Assembly (NCBI RefSeq): GCF_000763315.1
Contig: NZ_JPST01000015.1
Coordinates: forward strand, 62,001 to 126,000
Reading direction: 5' to 3'
DNA: 64,000 nt
From: Thermoactinomyces daqus
GTDB lineage: Bacteria; Bacillota; Bacilli; Thermoactinomycetales; Thermoactinomycetaceae
Below the pieces are notes generated by a model. That model saw only the letters and a list, made by a program, of their open reading frames with translations. It was not told where the DNA came from and did no database searches. Below are positions 24,981 to 34,596 of the stretch, in pieces. How positions within the stretch are numbered: position 1 is the first letter of the stretch; each line of letters begins with the position of its first letter. A program made the position numbers and the translations under genes.

Positions 24981-25220
24981 TCAACCAGGGCTTCGATCAG
25001 TAAAACTTTCAAAATTGCGTTTAACGGTTATTTTGATCTTCCTCTCCCTGGGCCTGCGAATTTCAGGGAATCTGACAAAGAGCCGGAAGAACCGCTTTTT
25101 TTTGACCTTTTGCAATTGATCGGTCAGGCACAACCGGCAATAATGCTTGCCTTCAAATTGAAAAAACTGAATGTATAAGGACTTTGCTCCACAATTTGAA
25201 CAAGTGCACTTGTCCGCCAT
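24981..25220 (-). CDS. Small zinc-ribbon protein
   Basis: 79 aa. Two CxxC pairs, C7-S-N-C10 and C28-R-L-C31, form a likely four-cysteine zinc site in the first 35 residues. A strongly basic tail (VKKKRFFRLF, then RRPRERKIKITVKR) suggests nucleic-acid or ribosome contact. The ATG at 25220 (MADKCTCSNC) is preceded by GGGGGAGGGG. A hairpin with AGCCC/GGGGCT arms and a T tract overlaps its stop region (about 24970-24995) and probably terminates it. Function unknown. Confidence 0.6.
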   Translation of the reverse strand: MADKCTCSNCGAKSLYIQFFQFEGKHYCRLCLTDQLQKVKKKRFFRLFVRFPEIRRPRERKIKITVKRNFESFTDRSPG

Positions 25221-25353
25221 CACAGCCCCTCCCCCCGCTCTGGACTCATGAAACAAAAAAAGGGTGTAATGATTTATTCTTCAAAAAGAGGAAAAATCCT
25301 CCAATCATCCGAATATATTATCATTTTCTTTCTGGCATTCAGATTCCAATAAA

Positions 25354-25382
25354 AAAAGCAGCCCCGAGGAAAGGCTGCTTTA
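25354..25382 (-). terminator. Intrinsic terminator after lysS
   Basis: AAGCAGCC and GGCTGCTT arms with a 9-nt loop, followed by Ts on the minus strand. It closes the lysS transcript. Confidence 0.82.
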
Positions 25383-25433
25383 TTCACAACTTATCCACAT
25401 TTTTCTTCCCGGTTGTGAACAAAATGTGGATAA
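25383..25433. promoter_or_regulatory. Inverted pair of perfect DnaA boxes
   Basis: TTATCCACA (25391-25399) and its inverse TGTGGATAA (25425-25433) are exact DnaA-box consensus sites 25 nt apart in opposite orientation. They extend to a 13-nt inverted repeat (TTATCCACATTTT). A second repeat, TTCACAAC/GTTGTGAA (25383-25390 and 25412-25419), is interleaved. They sit between the lysS terminator and the lysS stop codon. Confidence 0.75.
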
Positions 25434-25439
25434 CTTTGT

Positions 25440-26933
<1,494 letters not shown>

Positions 26934-26979
26934 TCATCACTCCTTCATTTCTTGCCAATCCGGCCTCCTGCATATGTAG

Positions 26980-27018
26980 AAAAGCGGGCGGCAAAAAAGC
27001 CGGGAGCCATCCGCCCGC
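26980..27018 (-). terminator. Intrinsic terminator after dusB
   Basis: GCGGGCGG and CCGCCCGC arms around an A/T-containing loop, ending in TTTT on the minus strand, between dusB and lysS. Confidence 0.7.
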
Positions 27019-27037
27019 ACTCGACAAAACGCAATGC

Positions 27038-28033
27038 TTACGCCGGTTCTTTTTGTCTTCTCTCTTCTGCCTCAGCAGCAAAATTCAATAAAAGCTGTGC
27101 CATTCCATCCCGTGTTTCCTGCTGGTTGACGAGATCTTTGATTTTGGAAGCACCGGGCAGCCCTTTCAGATACCAGGCGGCATGCTTGCGCATTTCCCTG
27201 ACGGCGATCCGTTCCCCGCGAAGACGAACGAGCCGGTCCATGTGCAACACGGCGATCTCCATCTTCTCTTGCGGCGACGGTTCGGGCAAAAGTTCCCCCG
27301 TTTCCAGATAGTGAACCGTACGGTAGAGCATCCAAGGATTCCCCAAAGCACCGCGCCCGATCATCACCCCGTCACAGCCGGTGGTATCCAGCATGCGTTT
27401 TGCATCTTCGGGTGTCAATACGTCACCGTTGCCAATGACCGGAATCTTCACTGCTTCTTTCACTTGGCGGATAATATCCCAATTCGCCTTGCCTCTGTAC
27501 ATTTGCTGCCGGGTCCGTCCGTGAACGGCAACTGCTTTGCCGCCGGCGCGCTCCACGGCCTGGGCGTTTTCCACGGCATAGATATGATCCTCATCCCAGC
27601 CCATGCGCATTTTCACGGTAACCGGCTTTTTGACGGCTTCCACCACTGCGGAAACCATCTCCTCGATTTTGTTCGGATCGAGAAGCCAGCGTGCCCCGGC
27701 ATCGCATTTCACGACTTTTGGAACCGGGCAGCCCATATTGATATCAATGATATCCGCATTGGTTTGCTCGTCAACCACTTTGGCTGCTTCGACAAGCGTT
27801 TTCTTGTCGCCGCCGAAGATTTGCAAACTGAGCGGTTTTTCCCGTTCGTCGACGAACAGCATCTCTTTTGTCCGCTTGTTGCCGTGCAAAATCGCTTTGT
27901 CGCTTACCATTTCCGCACAGACAAGCCCGACTCCAAACTCCTTGGCAATCAGGCGGAAGGCGGGATTGCAGACACCGGCCATCGGAGCCAGCACAACCCT
28001 GTTTTTCAGCTCGATATCACCAATCTTCAGCAT
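27038..28033 (-). CDS. dusB: tRNA-dihydrouridine synthase B
   Basis: FMN-dependent enzyme that reduces uridine to dihydrouridine in tRNA D-loops (331 aa). Seen: the N-terminal [13 protein letters not shown], the FMN/tRNA motif [13 protein letters not shown] with catalytic Cys, [21 protein letters not shown] and [11 protein letters not shown]. The ATG at 28033 (MLKIGDIEL) is chosen because AAGGAGG lies 9 nt upstream; a longer frame upstream has no site. It sits 50 nt after folK, as the last gene of the folate cluster. Confidence 0.93.
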   Translation of the reverse strand: MLKIGDIELKNRVVLAPMAGVCNPAFRLIAKEFGVGLVCAEMVSDKAILHGNKRTKEMLFVDEREKPLSLQIFGGDKKTLVEAAKVVDEQTNADIIDINMGCPVPKVVKCDAGARWLLDPNKIEEMVSAVVEAVKKPVTVKMRMGWDEDHIYAVENAQAVERAGGKAVAVHGRTRQQMYRGKANWDIIRQVKEAVKIPVIGNGDVLTPEDAKRMLDTTGCDGVMIGRGALGNPWMLYRTVHYLETGELLPEPSPQEKMEIAVLHMDRLVRLRGERIAVREMRKHAAWYLKGLPGASKIKDLVNQQETRDGMAQLLLNFAAEAEERRQKEPA

Positions 28034-28082
28034 CGGAAACAACCTCCTTCCATTCCAATAATACCTTTTCATATGAAACCAT

Positions 28083-28616
28083 TTATATGAACAACTGGCG
28101 TTCCGTGAAAAGATCACTGAGCGGCGAAAGCTTTTTGATCTCCTGATCGGGCGGCAAGTGGCTGATCCATTCCTCGAGCGTCTTGTCCGTTCCCGGAATC
28201 CGTATATTTCCCGCCACTTCACGCAAAGGAATCAAGACAAAAGCGCGCTCCGTCATTCGCGGATGAGGAATGGTCAATTTATCCGCAGTAATGATTTGCT
28301 CATCATAGAGAAGCAGATCAATGTCAATGGTGCGGGGCCCCCAGCGAATCTCGCGGACCCGGTGCAATTTTTTCTCGATGTCCAGCACCCGGGCGAGCAG
28401 TGCAAAAGGGGACAGCGCCGTTTTCACTTCGACCACGAGATTGTAGAAATCGGGTTGCCGTGTAAATCCGACCGGGGCCGTTTCATAGACAGAAGAAACG
28501 CCGGTAACCAGAATGTCTTCGCTCTGGTGCAGCAGCTCAATCGCTTTTTTCAGCTGGCCCGGACGATCTCCCAGATTGGCTCCCAAACCCAGATAGGCGG
28601 TTGTTTGAGGATTCAT
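28083..28616 (-). CDS. folK: 2-amino-4-hydroxy-6-hydroxymethyldihydropteridine pyrophosphokinase
   Basis: Pyrophosphorylates hydroxymethyl-dihydropterin, the step before dihydropteroate synthesis. The 177-aa HPPK has [14 protein letters not shown] at the N-terminus, [17 protein letters not shown] and the catalytic [14 protein letters not shown] with the two Mg-binding Asps. [14 protein letters not shown] is also conserved. It overlaps folB by ATGA. Confidence 0.95.
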   Translation of the reverse strand: MNPQTTAYLGLGANLGDRPGQLKKAIELLHQSEDILVTGVSSVYETAPVGFTRQPDFYNLVVEVKTALSPFALLARVLDIEKKLHRVREIRWGPRTIDIDLLLYDEQIITADKLTIPHPRMTERAFVLIPLREVAGNIRIPGTDKTLEEWISHLPPDQEIKKLSPLSDLFTERQLFI

Positions 28617-28972
28617 GCTCTTCTCCTCACGATCTCGACACCGACTGATTGATAGTATCCGGGGATGGGCGGGTCCGGCTTTGTGACACGCACCCGGACC
28701 TCGGCGATCGGAAAAACGGAAAGGAGGCTGGCCGCGATCCTCTCTGCCAGCGTTTCGATCAATTTCACTTGTGTTTCCGTCGTTTCCTTTTTGACCAATT
28801 CGTATACATCCGCGTAATTTACGGTCTTGCTCAGGTCGTCGCTCTCTCCGGCCGCTTTCAGATCAAGCCTCATTTCCAGATCGACGTAAAACCGCTGCCC
28901 CAATCTGTTTTCCTCCGGAAATGCCCCATGATAAGCGTAAAAGCACATTCCGTTCAGCAAAATTTTGTCCAC
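28613..28972 (-). CDS. folB: Dihydroneopterin aldolase
   Basis: Cleaves dihydroneopterin to hydroxymethyl-dihydropterin and glycolaldehyde. At 119 aa it is the usual length. The active-site features are FYAYHGAFPEENRLGQRF at the N-terminus (Glu in EE) and the C-terminal KPDPPIPGYYQSVGVEI with the catalytic lysine. The GTG start at 28972 is preceded by AAGGAGG overlapping the folP stop, 2 nt apart. Confidence 0.95.
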   Translation of the reverse strand: MDKILLNGMCFYAYHGAFPEENRLGQRFYVDLEMRLDLKAAGESDDLSKTVNYADVYELVKKETTETQVKLIETLAERIAASLLSVFPIAEVRVRVTKPDPPIPGYYQSVGVEIVRRRA

Positions 28973-28974
28973 GG

Positions 28975-29814
28975 CTATGCCTCCTTCACGGACGATTCAT
29001 AGACAAGTGCATCCATCATCCGGCATACCCGCACCATCTGTTTCACATCGTGAACCCGCACGATCTGACATCCTTTGGTAATCCCGAACGCCACGGTCGC
29101 CGCCGTCCCTTCCATCCGCTCTTGCGGCGGGAGTCCCAATGTGCGGCCAATCATCGATTTGCGCGAAGTTCCCAACAGGACGGGATACCCCAATTGGACA
29201 ATGCGGTGCAAATTGCGCATGACAATTAAATTTTCCTCATAATTCTTGGCAAAGCCGATCCCGGGGTCAAGGATGATATTGTGATCTTTTACTCCCGCCT
29301 CTTTTGCCAGGCGAACGGACTCGAGCAAATCCCCGCATACCTCTTCGACCAGGGAATGATACCGGGCTTCACGGCGATTGTGCATCAGGATGAGGGGAAC
29401 ATCCAATTCCGCGGCCACGTGCGCCATCTCCGGATCTTTTTTTGCTCCCCAGACATCATTGATGATATGCGCACCCGCCCGGATCGCCTGCCGCGCGACT
29501 TCCGCTTTATAGGTGTCAACCGATAGCGGAAGATCAATTTCCTTTGTCAAAACCTCAATCACGGGCAGAACCCGCTCCAGTTCCTCTTCAAGGGAAACCG
29601 GTTCCGCTCCCGGCCGGGTGGATTCACCGCCGATGTCGATGATGTCCGCTCCGTCCTGCGCCAACTGCCGGGCATGGCGAACCGCCCGGTCGATCCGGTC
29701 ATATTTTCCGCCATCGGAGAAAGAGTCGGGTGTCACATTTAATATTCCCATCACCAATGTGCGATTGTGGTAAGAAAGTTGATAAGGTCCAGCTTCAATC
29801 ACTTGATTCGTCAT
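28975..29814 (-). CDS. folP: Dihydropteroate synthase
   Basis: Condenses hydroxymethyl-dihydropterin pyrophosphate with p-aminobenzoate; the sulfonamide target. The 279-aa TIM barrel shows MGILNVTPDSFSDGG (pterin/pyrophosphate loop), DIGGESTRPGAEPV, LSVDTYKAEVARQA, HIINDVWGAK and ILDPGIGFAKN. ATG 29814 (MTNQVIEAG) follows GGGAAGGG and overlaps pabC by 20 nt, so the two are coupled. Confidence 0.95.
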   Translation of the reverse strand: MTNQVIEAGPYQLSYHNRTLVMGILNVTPDSFSDGGKYDRIDRAVRHARQLAQDGADIIDIGGESTRPGAEPVSLEEELERVLPVIEVLTKEIDLPLSVDTYKAEVARQAIRAGAHIINDVWGAKKDPEMAHVAAELDVPLILMHNRREARYHSLVEEVCGDLLESVRLAKEAGVKDHNIILDPGIGFAKNYEENLIVMRNLHRIVQLGYPVLLGTSRKSMIGRTLGLPPQERMEGTAATVAFGITKGCQIVRVHDVKQMVRVCRMMDALVYESSVKEA

Positions 29815-30691
29815 TTGTTTCGCCCTTCCCGCGCAACTCATCGCTGTCAGTCAGCCATGTCACATATTGATGATAGGCTTCAATCAGGCGTTTCGTCAAA
29901 GGAAACTGAAACCACTCCCGCCCTTCCCATTCGGTGACCGGGACAATTTCAAGCAATGAGTTAGCGATAAAGATTTCGTCAGAATCGTACAGAAAAGAGG
30001 GAGAAAAGGCACCCTCTTTTACCGGAATGCCGAGCAGCGCTGCCAGGCGCAGGATAAAGCGGCGCGTCACTCCGTTTAAAATCCCGAGATCCAGCGACGG
30101 TGTGTACAACACGCCATTTTTCACAAAAAAAAGGTTGCTGACGATTCCTTCTGCCACATAGCCATCGGGAGTGAGCATCAATCCTTCGGTATCCGACAAT
30201 TGGCCCAGCTCCTGCCTGGCCAGGATGCTGTTCAGATAGTTATTTGTCTTGTACGGCTCCGCTCCCCCGATCGCTTGGCGGGAAACAGATACCGTTTTCA
30301 TCTTTCTTCCGCGGTTAAAAGGCTCTCCCGGAGAAAAGGGGAGCGGACGCAGCCAGACAAAGCTGTTCGGCTGATCATAGCCGGAACCCAGCCCTGCCCC
30401 CGCATTTCCGCCGGTCACCATCAGGCGGACGACTCCCGAGGTATATCCGGTCTCTCTGATCAATGTATCAATCTGGCCCCGCCACTCATCGGGAGAATGC
30501 GGAGACTTGATGGCCATTCGCTTCAGCCCGGCCTCCAAACGTTCGAGGTGATCGGCAAACAAAAACAGATGACCATCATAAAGGCGCATCGTTTCAAATG
30601 CCCCCACTCCGTACAGCAGGCCGTGATCAAAGACGGAAACCACCGCTTCCTCTTCCCTAACGAGCCGTCCGTTCATCATGATCGTTCCCAT
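29795..30691 (-). CDS. pabC: Aminodeoxychorismate lyase (class IV PLP aminotransferase fold)
   Basis: Releases pyruvate from aminodeoxychorismate to give p-aminobenzoate. The 298-aa fold-type IV PLP protein has SVFDHGLLYGVGAFETMR, the lysine-bearing YKTNNYLNSILARQE strand, and DGYVAEGIVSNLFFVK with LDLGILNGVTRR at the phosphate cup. ATG 30691 (MGTIMMNGR) lies 7 nt after AAGGGG. D-amino-acid or branched-chain aminotransferases are related, but the pabA/folP neighbours fix the assignment. Confidence 0.92.
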   Translation of the reverse strand: MGTIMMNGRLVREEEAVVSVFDHGLLYGVGAFETMRLYDGHLFLFADHLERLEAGLKRMAIKSPHSPDEWRGQIDTLIRETGYTSGVVRLMVTGGNAGAGLGSGYDQPNSFVWLRPLPFSPGEPFNRGRKMKTVSVSRQAIGGAEPYKTNNYLNSILARQELGQLSDTEGLMLTPDGYVAEGIVSNLFFVKNGVLYTPSLDLGILNGVTRRFILRLAALLGIPVKEGAFSPSFLYDSDEIFIANSLLEIVPVTEWEGREWFQFPLTKRLIEAYHQYVTWLTDSDELRGKGETNDESSD

Positions 30692-30722
30692 GGGATTCCC
30701 CTTCCATTCCCGCTTGAGGAAA

Positions 30723-31301
30723 TCAATTCTGTTTGACATAGGTTTGCAGGAAGTTGGCCAAAAGCGTTTTTCCATGTTCACTCAAAATCGCTTCAGGGTG
30801 AAATTGCACACCCTCCACCGGCAAAAAGCGGTGTCGTATTCCCATGATTTCACCTTCCGCCGTTTTCGCGCTGACAACCAGCTCTTCAGGCAACCGATCC
30901 GGATTGACGATCAGGGAATGGTAGCGGGTCATCGTCACAGGGGAAGGAAGCCCGCTGAAAATGGTTTCTCCGTCATGGAGCACCTCGGAAGTTTTTCCGT
31001 GCATAAGACGTCCCGCCCGGATCACTTCCCCGCCAAATGCCTCGGCGATCGCCTGATGTCCGAGACATACGCCCAGGATCGGCATTTTCCCGGACAGGTG
31101 CTTGACCACATCAAGGCAAATCCCTGCTTCCCGCGGCGTTCCCGGCCCCGGCGACAGCACAATCGCCTGCGGGTTCTCCTTTTCTATTCCATCAACGGTG
31201 AGCTCATCATTGCGCACCACTGTCAAATTCTCACCCAGTTCTCCAAGATATTGAACCAAGTTGTACGTAAACGAATCATAGTTGTCAATCATGAGAATCA
31301 T
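30723..31301 (-). CDS. pabA: Glutamine amidotransferase subunit of aminodeoxychorismate/anthranilate synthase
   Basis: Supplies ammonia from glutamine for PABA (and possibly anthranilate) synthesis. The 192-aa class I amidotransferase has [19 protein letters not shown], the oxyanion loop [11 protein letters not shown], nucleophile Cys in [15 protein letters not shown], and His/Glu in [14 protein letters not shown]. In B. subtilis pabB, the synthase partner, precedes it; here cysK does, so the partner must be encoded elsewhere. Confidence 0.93.
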   Translation of the reverse strand: MILMIDNYDSFTYNLVQYLGELGENLTVVRNDELTVDGIEKENPQAIVLSPGPGTPREAGICLDVVKHLSGKMPILGVCLGHQAIAEAFGGEVIRAGRLMHGKTSEVLHDGETIFSGLPSPVTMTRYHSLIVNPDRLPEELVVSAKTAEGEIMGIRHRFLPVEGVQFHPEAILSEHGKTLLANFLQTYVKQN

Positions 31302-31400
31302 CTTTTCTCTTCTCCTCTCACCTGATCTTATCTAAGCTCTTCTAATCACATTATTTTAACACATGCATAATCAATCTTCATCTGTCATTCTCTCTTCAAG

Positions 31401-31435
31401 CCAAAAAAGCCATCCCGGAAAAAGGGACAGCTTGG
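31401..31435 (-). terminator. Intrinsic terminator after cysK
   Basis: On the minus strand AGCTGTCCC pairs with GGGATGGCT (two G-U pairs), followed by six Ts. It separates cysK from the folate operon. Confidence 0.65.
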
Positions 31436-31452
31436 AACAGGTCATGATTCGA

Positions 31453-32376
31453 TTAATCAAACTGGTACAACGGCGTGGTCAGATACCGTTCACCGTTGCT
31501 CGGAGAAACGGTAACCACTTTCTTGCCGACACCCAGGCGACGGGCTACTTTAACCGCAGCGGCCACAGCAGCTCCCGAGGAAATGCCGACAAGAATTCCT
31601 TCCTCGCGGGCCACACGGCGCGCCCAGTCAAACGCTTCCTCGTTCCCGATCTGGATCACTTCATCGTAAATTTGCGTATCCAAAATTTCCGGTACAAATC
31701 CCGCACCGATTCCCTGGATTTTATGAGGCCCCGGTTTGCCGCCGGATAATACGGGAGAATGAACCGGTTCAACCGCAATCACTTGAATATGGGGAAATTT
31801 CTCTTTTAACCGTTTCCCGACACCGGTAATCGTGCCGCCTGTTCCCACACCGGCCACAAAAGCGTCAAAGTCGCCGCCTGTTTGTTCGATGATTTCCACC
31901 GCAGTGGTTTCATAATGAATCTTGACGTTATCCTGATTGCTGAATTGCTGAGGCATATAGGCATTGGGGTTTTCGCGCGCAATTTCTTCCGCTTTGGCGA
32001 TCGCTCCCTTCATTCCTTCGGCACCGGGGGTCAGCACCAATTCGGCCCCATATGCTTTCAACAGATTGCGACGCTCCATGCTCATGGTATCCGGCATGAC
32101 CAGAAGGGCGCGGTAACCTTTGGCAGCAGCCACCATCGCCAGTCCGATTCCGGTATTTCCGCTGGTCGGTTCCACAATCGTATCGCCCGGCTTTAGTTCG
32201 CCCCTTTTTTCTGCTCCTTCTATCATGCTCAAAGCAATCCGGTCCTTGACACTTCCTCCGGGATTGAAAAACTCCAACTTGAGAAACACATCAGCATCCG
32301 ATTTCCCGACTACGCGGTTCAGTTTCACCAATGGCGTCTGCCCGATCAAATCCAAAACGTTGTTGACCACTCGCAT
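31453..32376 (-). CDS. cysK: Cysteine synthase A (O-acetylserine sulfhydrylase)
   Basis: PLP enzyme making L-cysteine from O-acetylserine and sulfide (307 aa). [11 protein letters not shown], the Schiff-base lysine in [12 protein letters not shown], the substrate loop [16 protein letters not shown] and the phosphate-binding [12 protein letters not shown] are intact. [14 protein letters not shown] closes the PLP pocket. TAGGAGGGG precedes the ATG at 32376. A CymR-type operator was not identified. Confidence 0.95.
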   Translation of the reverse strand: MRVVNNVLDLIGQTPLVKLNRVVGKSDADVFLKLEFFNPGGSVKDRIALSMIEGAEKRGELKPGDTIVEPTSGNTGIGLAMVAAAKGYRALLVMPDTMSMERRNLLKAYGAELVLTPGAEGMKGAIAKAEEIARENPNAYMPQQFSNQDNVKIHYETTAVEIIEQTGGDFDAFVAGVGTGGTITGVGKRLKEKFPHIQVIAVEPVHSPVLSGGKPGPHKIQGIGAGFVPEILDTQIYDEVIQIGNEEAFDWARRVAREEGILVGISSGAAVAAAVKVARRLGVGKKVVTVSPSNGERYLTTPLYQFD

Positions 32377-32421
32377 CGCGAACCCCTCCTAATCCGATTT
32401 AGTTGATCAGAATTAAACCCT

Positions 32422-32451
32422 AGTATAGCGAATCATAGGACCATGGATCAA
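32422..32451 (-). promoter_or_regulatory. Putative sigma-A promoter of cysK
   Basis: TTGATC (32451-32446), an 18-nt spacer and TATACT (32427-32422) on the minus strand, about 45 nt before the cysK start. The remaining gap up to hslO (32452-32689) shows no gene; a short AGC hairpin followed by eight Ts near 32645-32665 may end the hslO transcript. Confidence 0.55.
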
Positions 32452-32689
32452 TCCATTTTTCTCATTTTGAGGGCTGCTTGGCGGGAATTTCGGGCTGATC
32501 CATGCACCCGCGAAGCCAACGGTTTTCCCTTCTGCTGAATGAAGAAGAAGGGCTGTTCTGCCGGTTGACAAAATCCCGAACAGGAATCCGCCGGGCCACA
32601 GGGCTTTACTCTGCTCCCGGCTCCTTCATCGCAAAGGTCGCTGAAAAAAAAGCACCCATTCGCTTCTGTTTAAAGCTTGTCAAAAGCCT

Positions 32690-33559
32690 TTACCGGTCAA
32701 AAGAGGAAATCAGCTTTTCCAGATCACCGGCACTGAACAGATATTTTTCGTTGCAGAAGTGGCAAATCACCTCTGCTTGCCCCAATTCACGCAAAATGGA
32801 TTCCAGTTCCTCTCTGCCCAGCGCTTTCAGCATCGCTTCCGTTTTGGTGCGGGAACAATTGCAGGCAAACTGCACCGGCTCCCGATGCAGGATCTCCAAA
32901 TCATTCCCCATCAGGAAAGCGAGCAATTTCTCAGGGGTTTCCCCTTCTTTCAATCGCTCCGTAATCGACTTGAGCTCGGAAATTCGCTGTTCCAGCCGGC
33001 TGATCGTTTCATCATCGGCGCCCGGCAATACCTGAATCATATAACCACCGGATACGAGGATTTTCTCCTTCTGCACCAGGACTCCCAGCCCGACGGAAGA
33101 GGGGATCTGCTCCGATACGGTCAAATAATAAGTAAAGTCTTCGGCCAATTCCCCGGAGATGATCGGCGAAGTTCCGCGATAGGGTTCCTTTAGCCCCAGG
33201 TCTTTGATGACATAAATGCTCCCTTTTCCCACGGCGGAAGCTACATCCAATTTATAGTCCTGATTGCCTTCCACGGCCGGGTTATCCACATAGCCGCGAA
33301 CTTCCCCTCTCCCGTTCGCGTCCGCCACGATCTGCCCGATCGGTCCGTCTCCCTGCACCTGAAGGGTTACCTTATGTTTTTCTTCCTTAAGCGTCAATCC
33401 CATCAAAGCTCCCATGGTAGCCGTTCTTCCCAAAGCCGCGCTGACCACGGGCAATGTCTGATGACGACGCTGCAATTCTTGCACCAACTCCGTCGTGAGG
33501 GCAGCAAACCCACGCACCTGCCCGTTCGCTGAGATGGCTCGAATCGCATAATCACCCAT
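32690..33559 (-). CDS. hslO: Hsp33 redox-regulated chaperone
   Basis: Holdase activated by oxidative unfolding. 289 aa. N-terminal core: YAIRAISANGQVRGFAALTT and GALMGLTLKEEKHKVTLQVQ. The C-terminal zinc/redox switch has CNC (QFACNCSR) and CHFC (VICHFCNEKY), the four cysteines diagnostic of Hsp33. The ATG at 33559 is supported by GAAGGAGGAAAC. The peptidyl-prolyl isomerase gene (yacD) that follows it in B. subtilis is missing here. Confidence 0.95.
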   Translation of the reverse strand: MGDYAIRAISANGQVRGFAALTTELVQELQRRHQTLPVVSAALGRTATMGALMGLTLKEEKHKVTLQVQGDGPIGQIVADANGRGEVRGYVDNPAVEGNQDYKLDVASAVGKGSIYVIKDLGLKEPYRGTSPIISGELAEDFTYYLTVSEQIPSSVGLGVLVQKEKILVSGGYMIQVLPGADDETISRLEQRISELKSITERLKEGETPEKLLAFLMGNDLEILHREPVQFACNCSRTKTEAMLKALGREELESILRELGQAEVICHFCNEKYLFSAGDLEKLISSFDR

Positions 33560-33618
33560 GTTGGTTTCCTCCTTCAATCCTTGACGACAGTAACTGAATC
33601 CTGCAGTTTGGCAGAGTC

Positions 33619-34404
33619 TTACTTTTGATTTCGTTCATAAATGAGTTTCAGCCCTTCCAGAGTCAGGTGGGGGTTCACGATATCGATTGTTTTAGTATCT
33701 CCGCAGATGAGTTGGGCCAATCCGCCGGTCGCCACTACTTTGGGGCGCTTTTTCAACAGGGCTTTCATCCGTGTCACAATTTCATCGACAACCCCCACAT
33801 AGCCGTAATAAATGCCTGCCTGCACCGCGTGTACGGTATTCCGGCCGACGACTGAATCCGGCTTGACAATTTCCACCCGCGTCAGCTTGGCCGCTCTTTG
33901 GTATAAAGCTTCAGCGGAAATGTTTACCCCAGGGGTAATCGCTCCGCCAACATAATGCCCCTCTTCATCGATGAAGCAAAAAGTGGTAGCCGTGCCGAAG
34001 TCCACGATGATGAGCGGCGCCCCGTAGAGTTCCAGTGCGGCTACGGCATTGGCAATACGGTCGGCCCCCACTTCTCTCGGATTGTCATATTTGATGTTCA
34101 GTCCGGTTTTTACCCCGGGCCCGAGAATCAAAGGCGTCTGATTCATGTATTTTTGTGTCAGCCGCGTCAAGACGATGGTGAGCGGAGGAACAACCGAGGA
34201 GATGATGACACCGCCGATCTCATTTAACGACAATCCTTCGTGGCTTAACAAATTTTTCAGCAACACCCCGTACTCATCTTCGGTGGCATTGCGATCGGTT
34301 TGCAGACGCCAGTGATGGAGAAGATGATCTTTATGGTAAACCCCTAACACGATATTGGTATTTCCCACATCCATCACTAATAAAAGTTGATCGATTTTCT
34401 TCAT
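33619..34404 (-). CDS. coaX: Type III pantothenate kinase
   Basis: First step of CoA synthesis; the K+-dependent, feedback-insensitive type. The 261-aa ASKHA-fold protein has [13 protein letters not shown] (phosphate 1), the family core [13 protein letters not shown], the phosphate 2 strand [15 protein letters not shown] and [15 protein letters not shown]. The ATG at 34404 has a weak GGGTG box; a GTG at 34413 is an alternative start. A plus-strand promoter-like element overlaps its 5' flank. Confidence 0.94.
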   Translation of the reverse strand: MKKIDQLLLVMDVGNTNIVLGVYHKDHLLHHWRLQTDRNATEDEYGVLLKNLLSHEGLSLNEIGGVIISSVVPPLTIVLTRLTQKYMNQTPLILGPGVKTGLNIKYDNPREVGADRIANAVAALELYGAPLIIVDFGTATTFCFIDEEGHYVGGAITPGVNISAEALYQRAAKLTRVEIVKPDSVVGRNTVHAVQAGIYYGYVGVVDEIVTRMKALLKKRPKVVATGGLAQLICGDTKTIDIVNPHLTLEGLKLIYERNQK

Positions 34405-34423
34405 TTTTGACACCCGCTTTTGG

Positions 34424-34590
34424 TATAATCACCTACATCTTAGCAATCTCCGGTTTATTGGACAATGGCATCGGGAGCTCACCAAAGCAACCCGGCAGAG
34501 TCGTGGAGGCCATCAATCCGGTGAAACAGGCCCCACGACTGTACATGCAAAGACAGGATCATAGAAAAAAGAGGCGTTTTCCCGCCTCTT
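34424..34590 (+). ncRNA. Candidate structured RNA with own promoter and terminator, antisense to the operon direction
   Basis: An extended -10 (TGGTATAAT, hexamer 34424-34429) is followed by hairpin A (CGGG/CCCG, 34472-34494) and a 12-bp hairpin B with one bulged A (34499-34511 with 34529-34540). A GC-rich terminator (34569-34590) follows. Loop A contains TCACC (34479-34483) and loop B GGTGA (34520-34524), which could form a kissing contact. No gene follows on this strand. The 3' part (CCGGTGAAA, CCCCACGACTGTA, CAGGA) faintly recalls a cobalamin riboswitch, but the 5' half does not fit. The minus strand folds equally, as a coaX leader. Confidence 0.35.
34569..34590. terminator. Intrinsic terminator after ftsH (bidirectional)
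   Basis: AAGAGGCG and CGCCTCTT around a 6-nt loop; T tracts on both sides, six Ts on the minus strand. It serves ftsH and possibly the plus-strand RNA candidate. Confidence 0.82.
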
Positions 34591-34596
34591 TTCCCG

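Noticed and set aside
34405-34560. Full cobalamin riboswitch on the plus strand
   Set aside because: Only 3' fragments match; the 5' helices and receptor bases are absent and no downstream gene exists. Kept only as a structured-RNA candidate.
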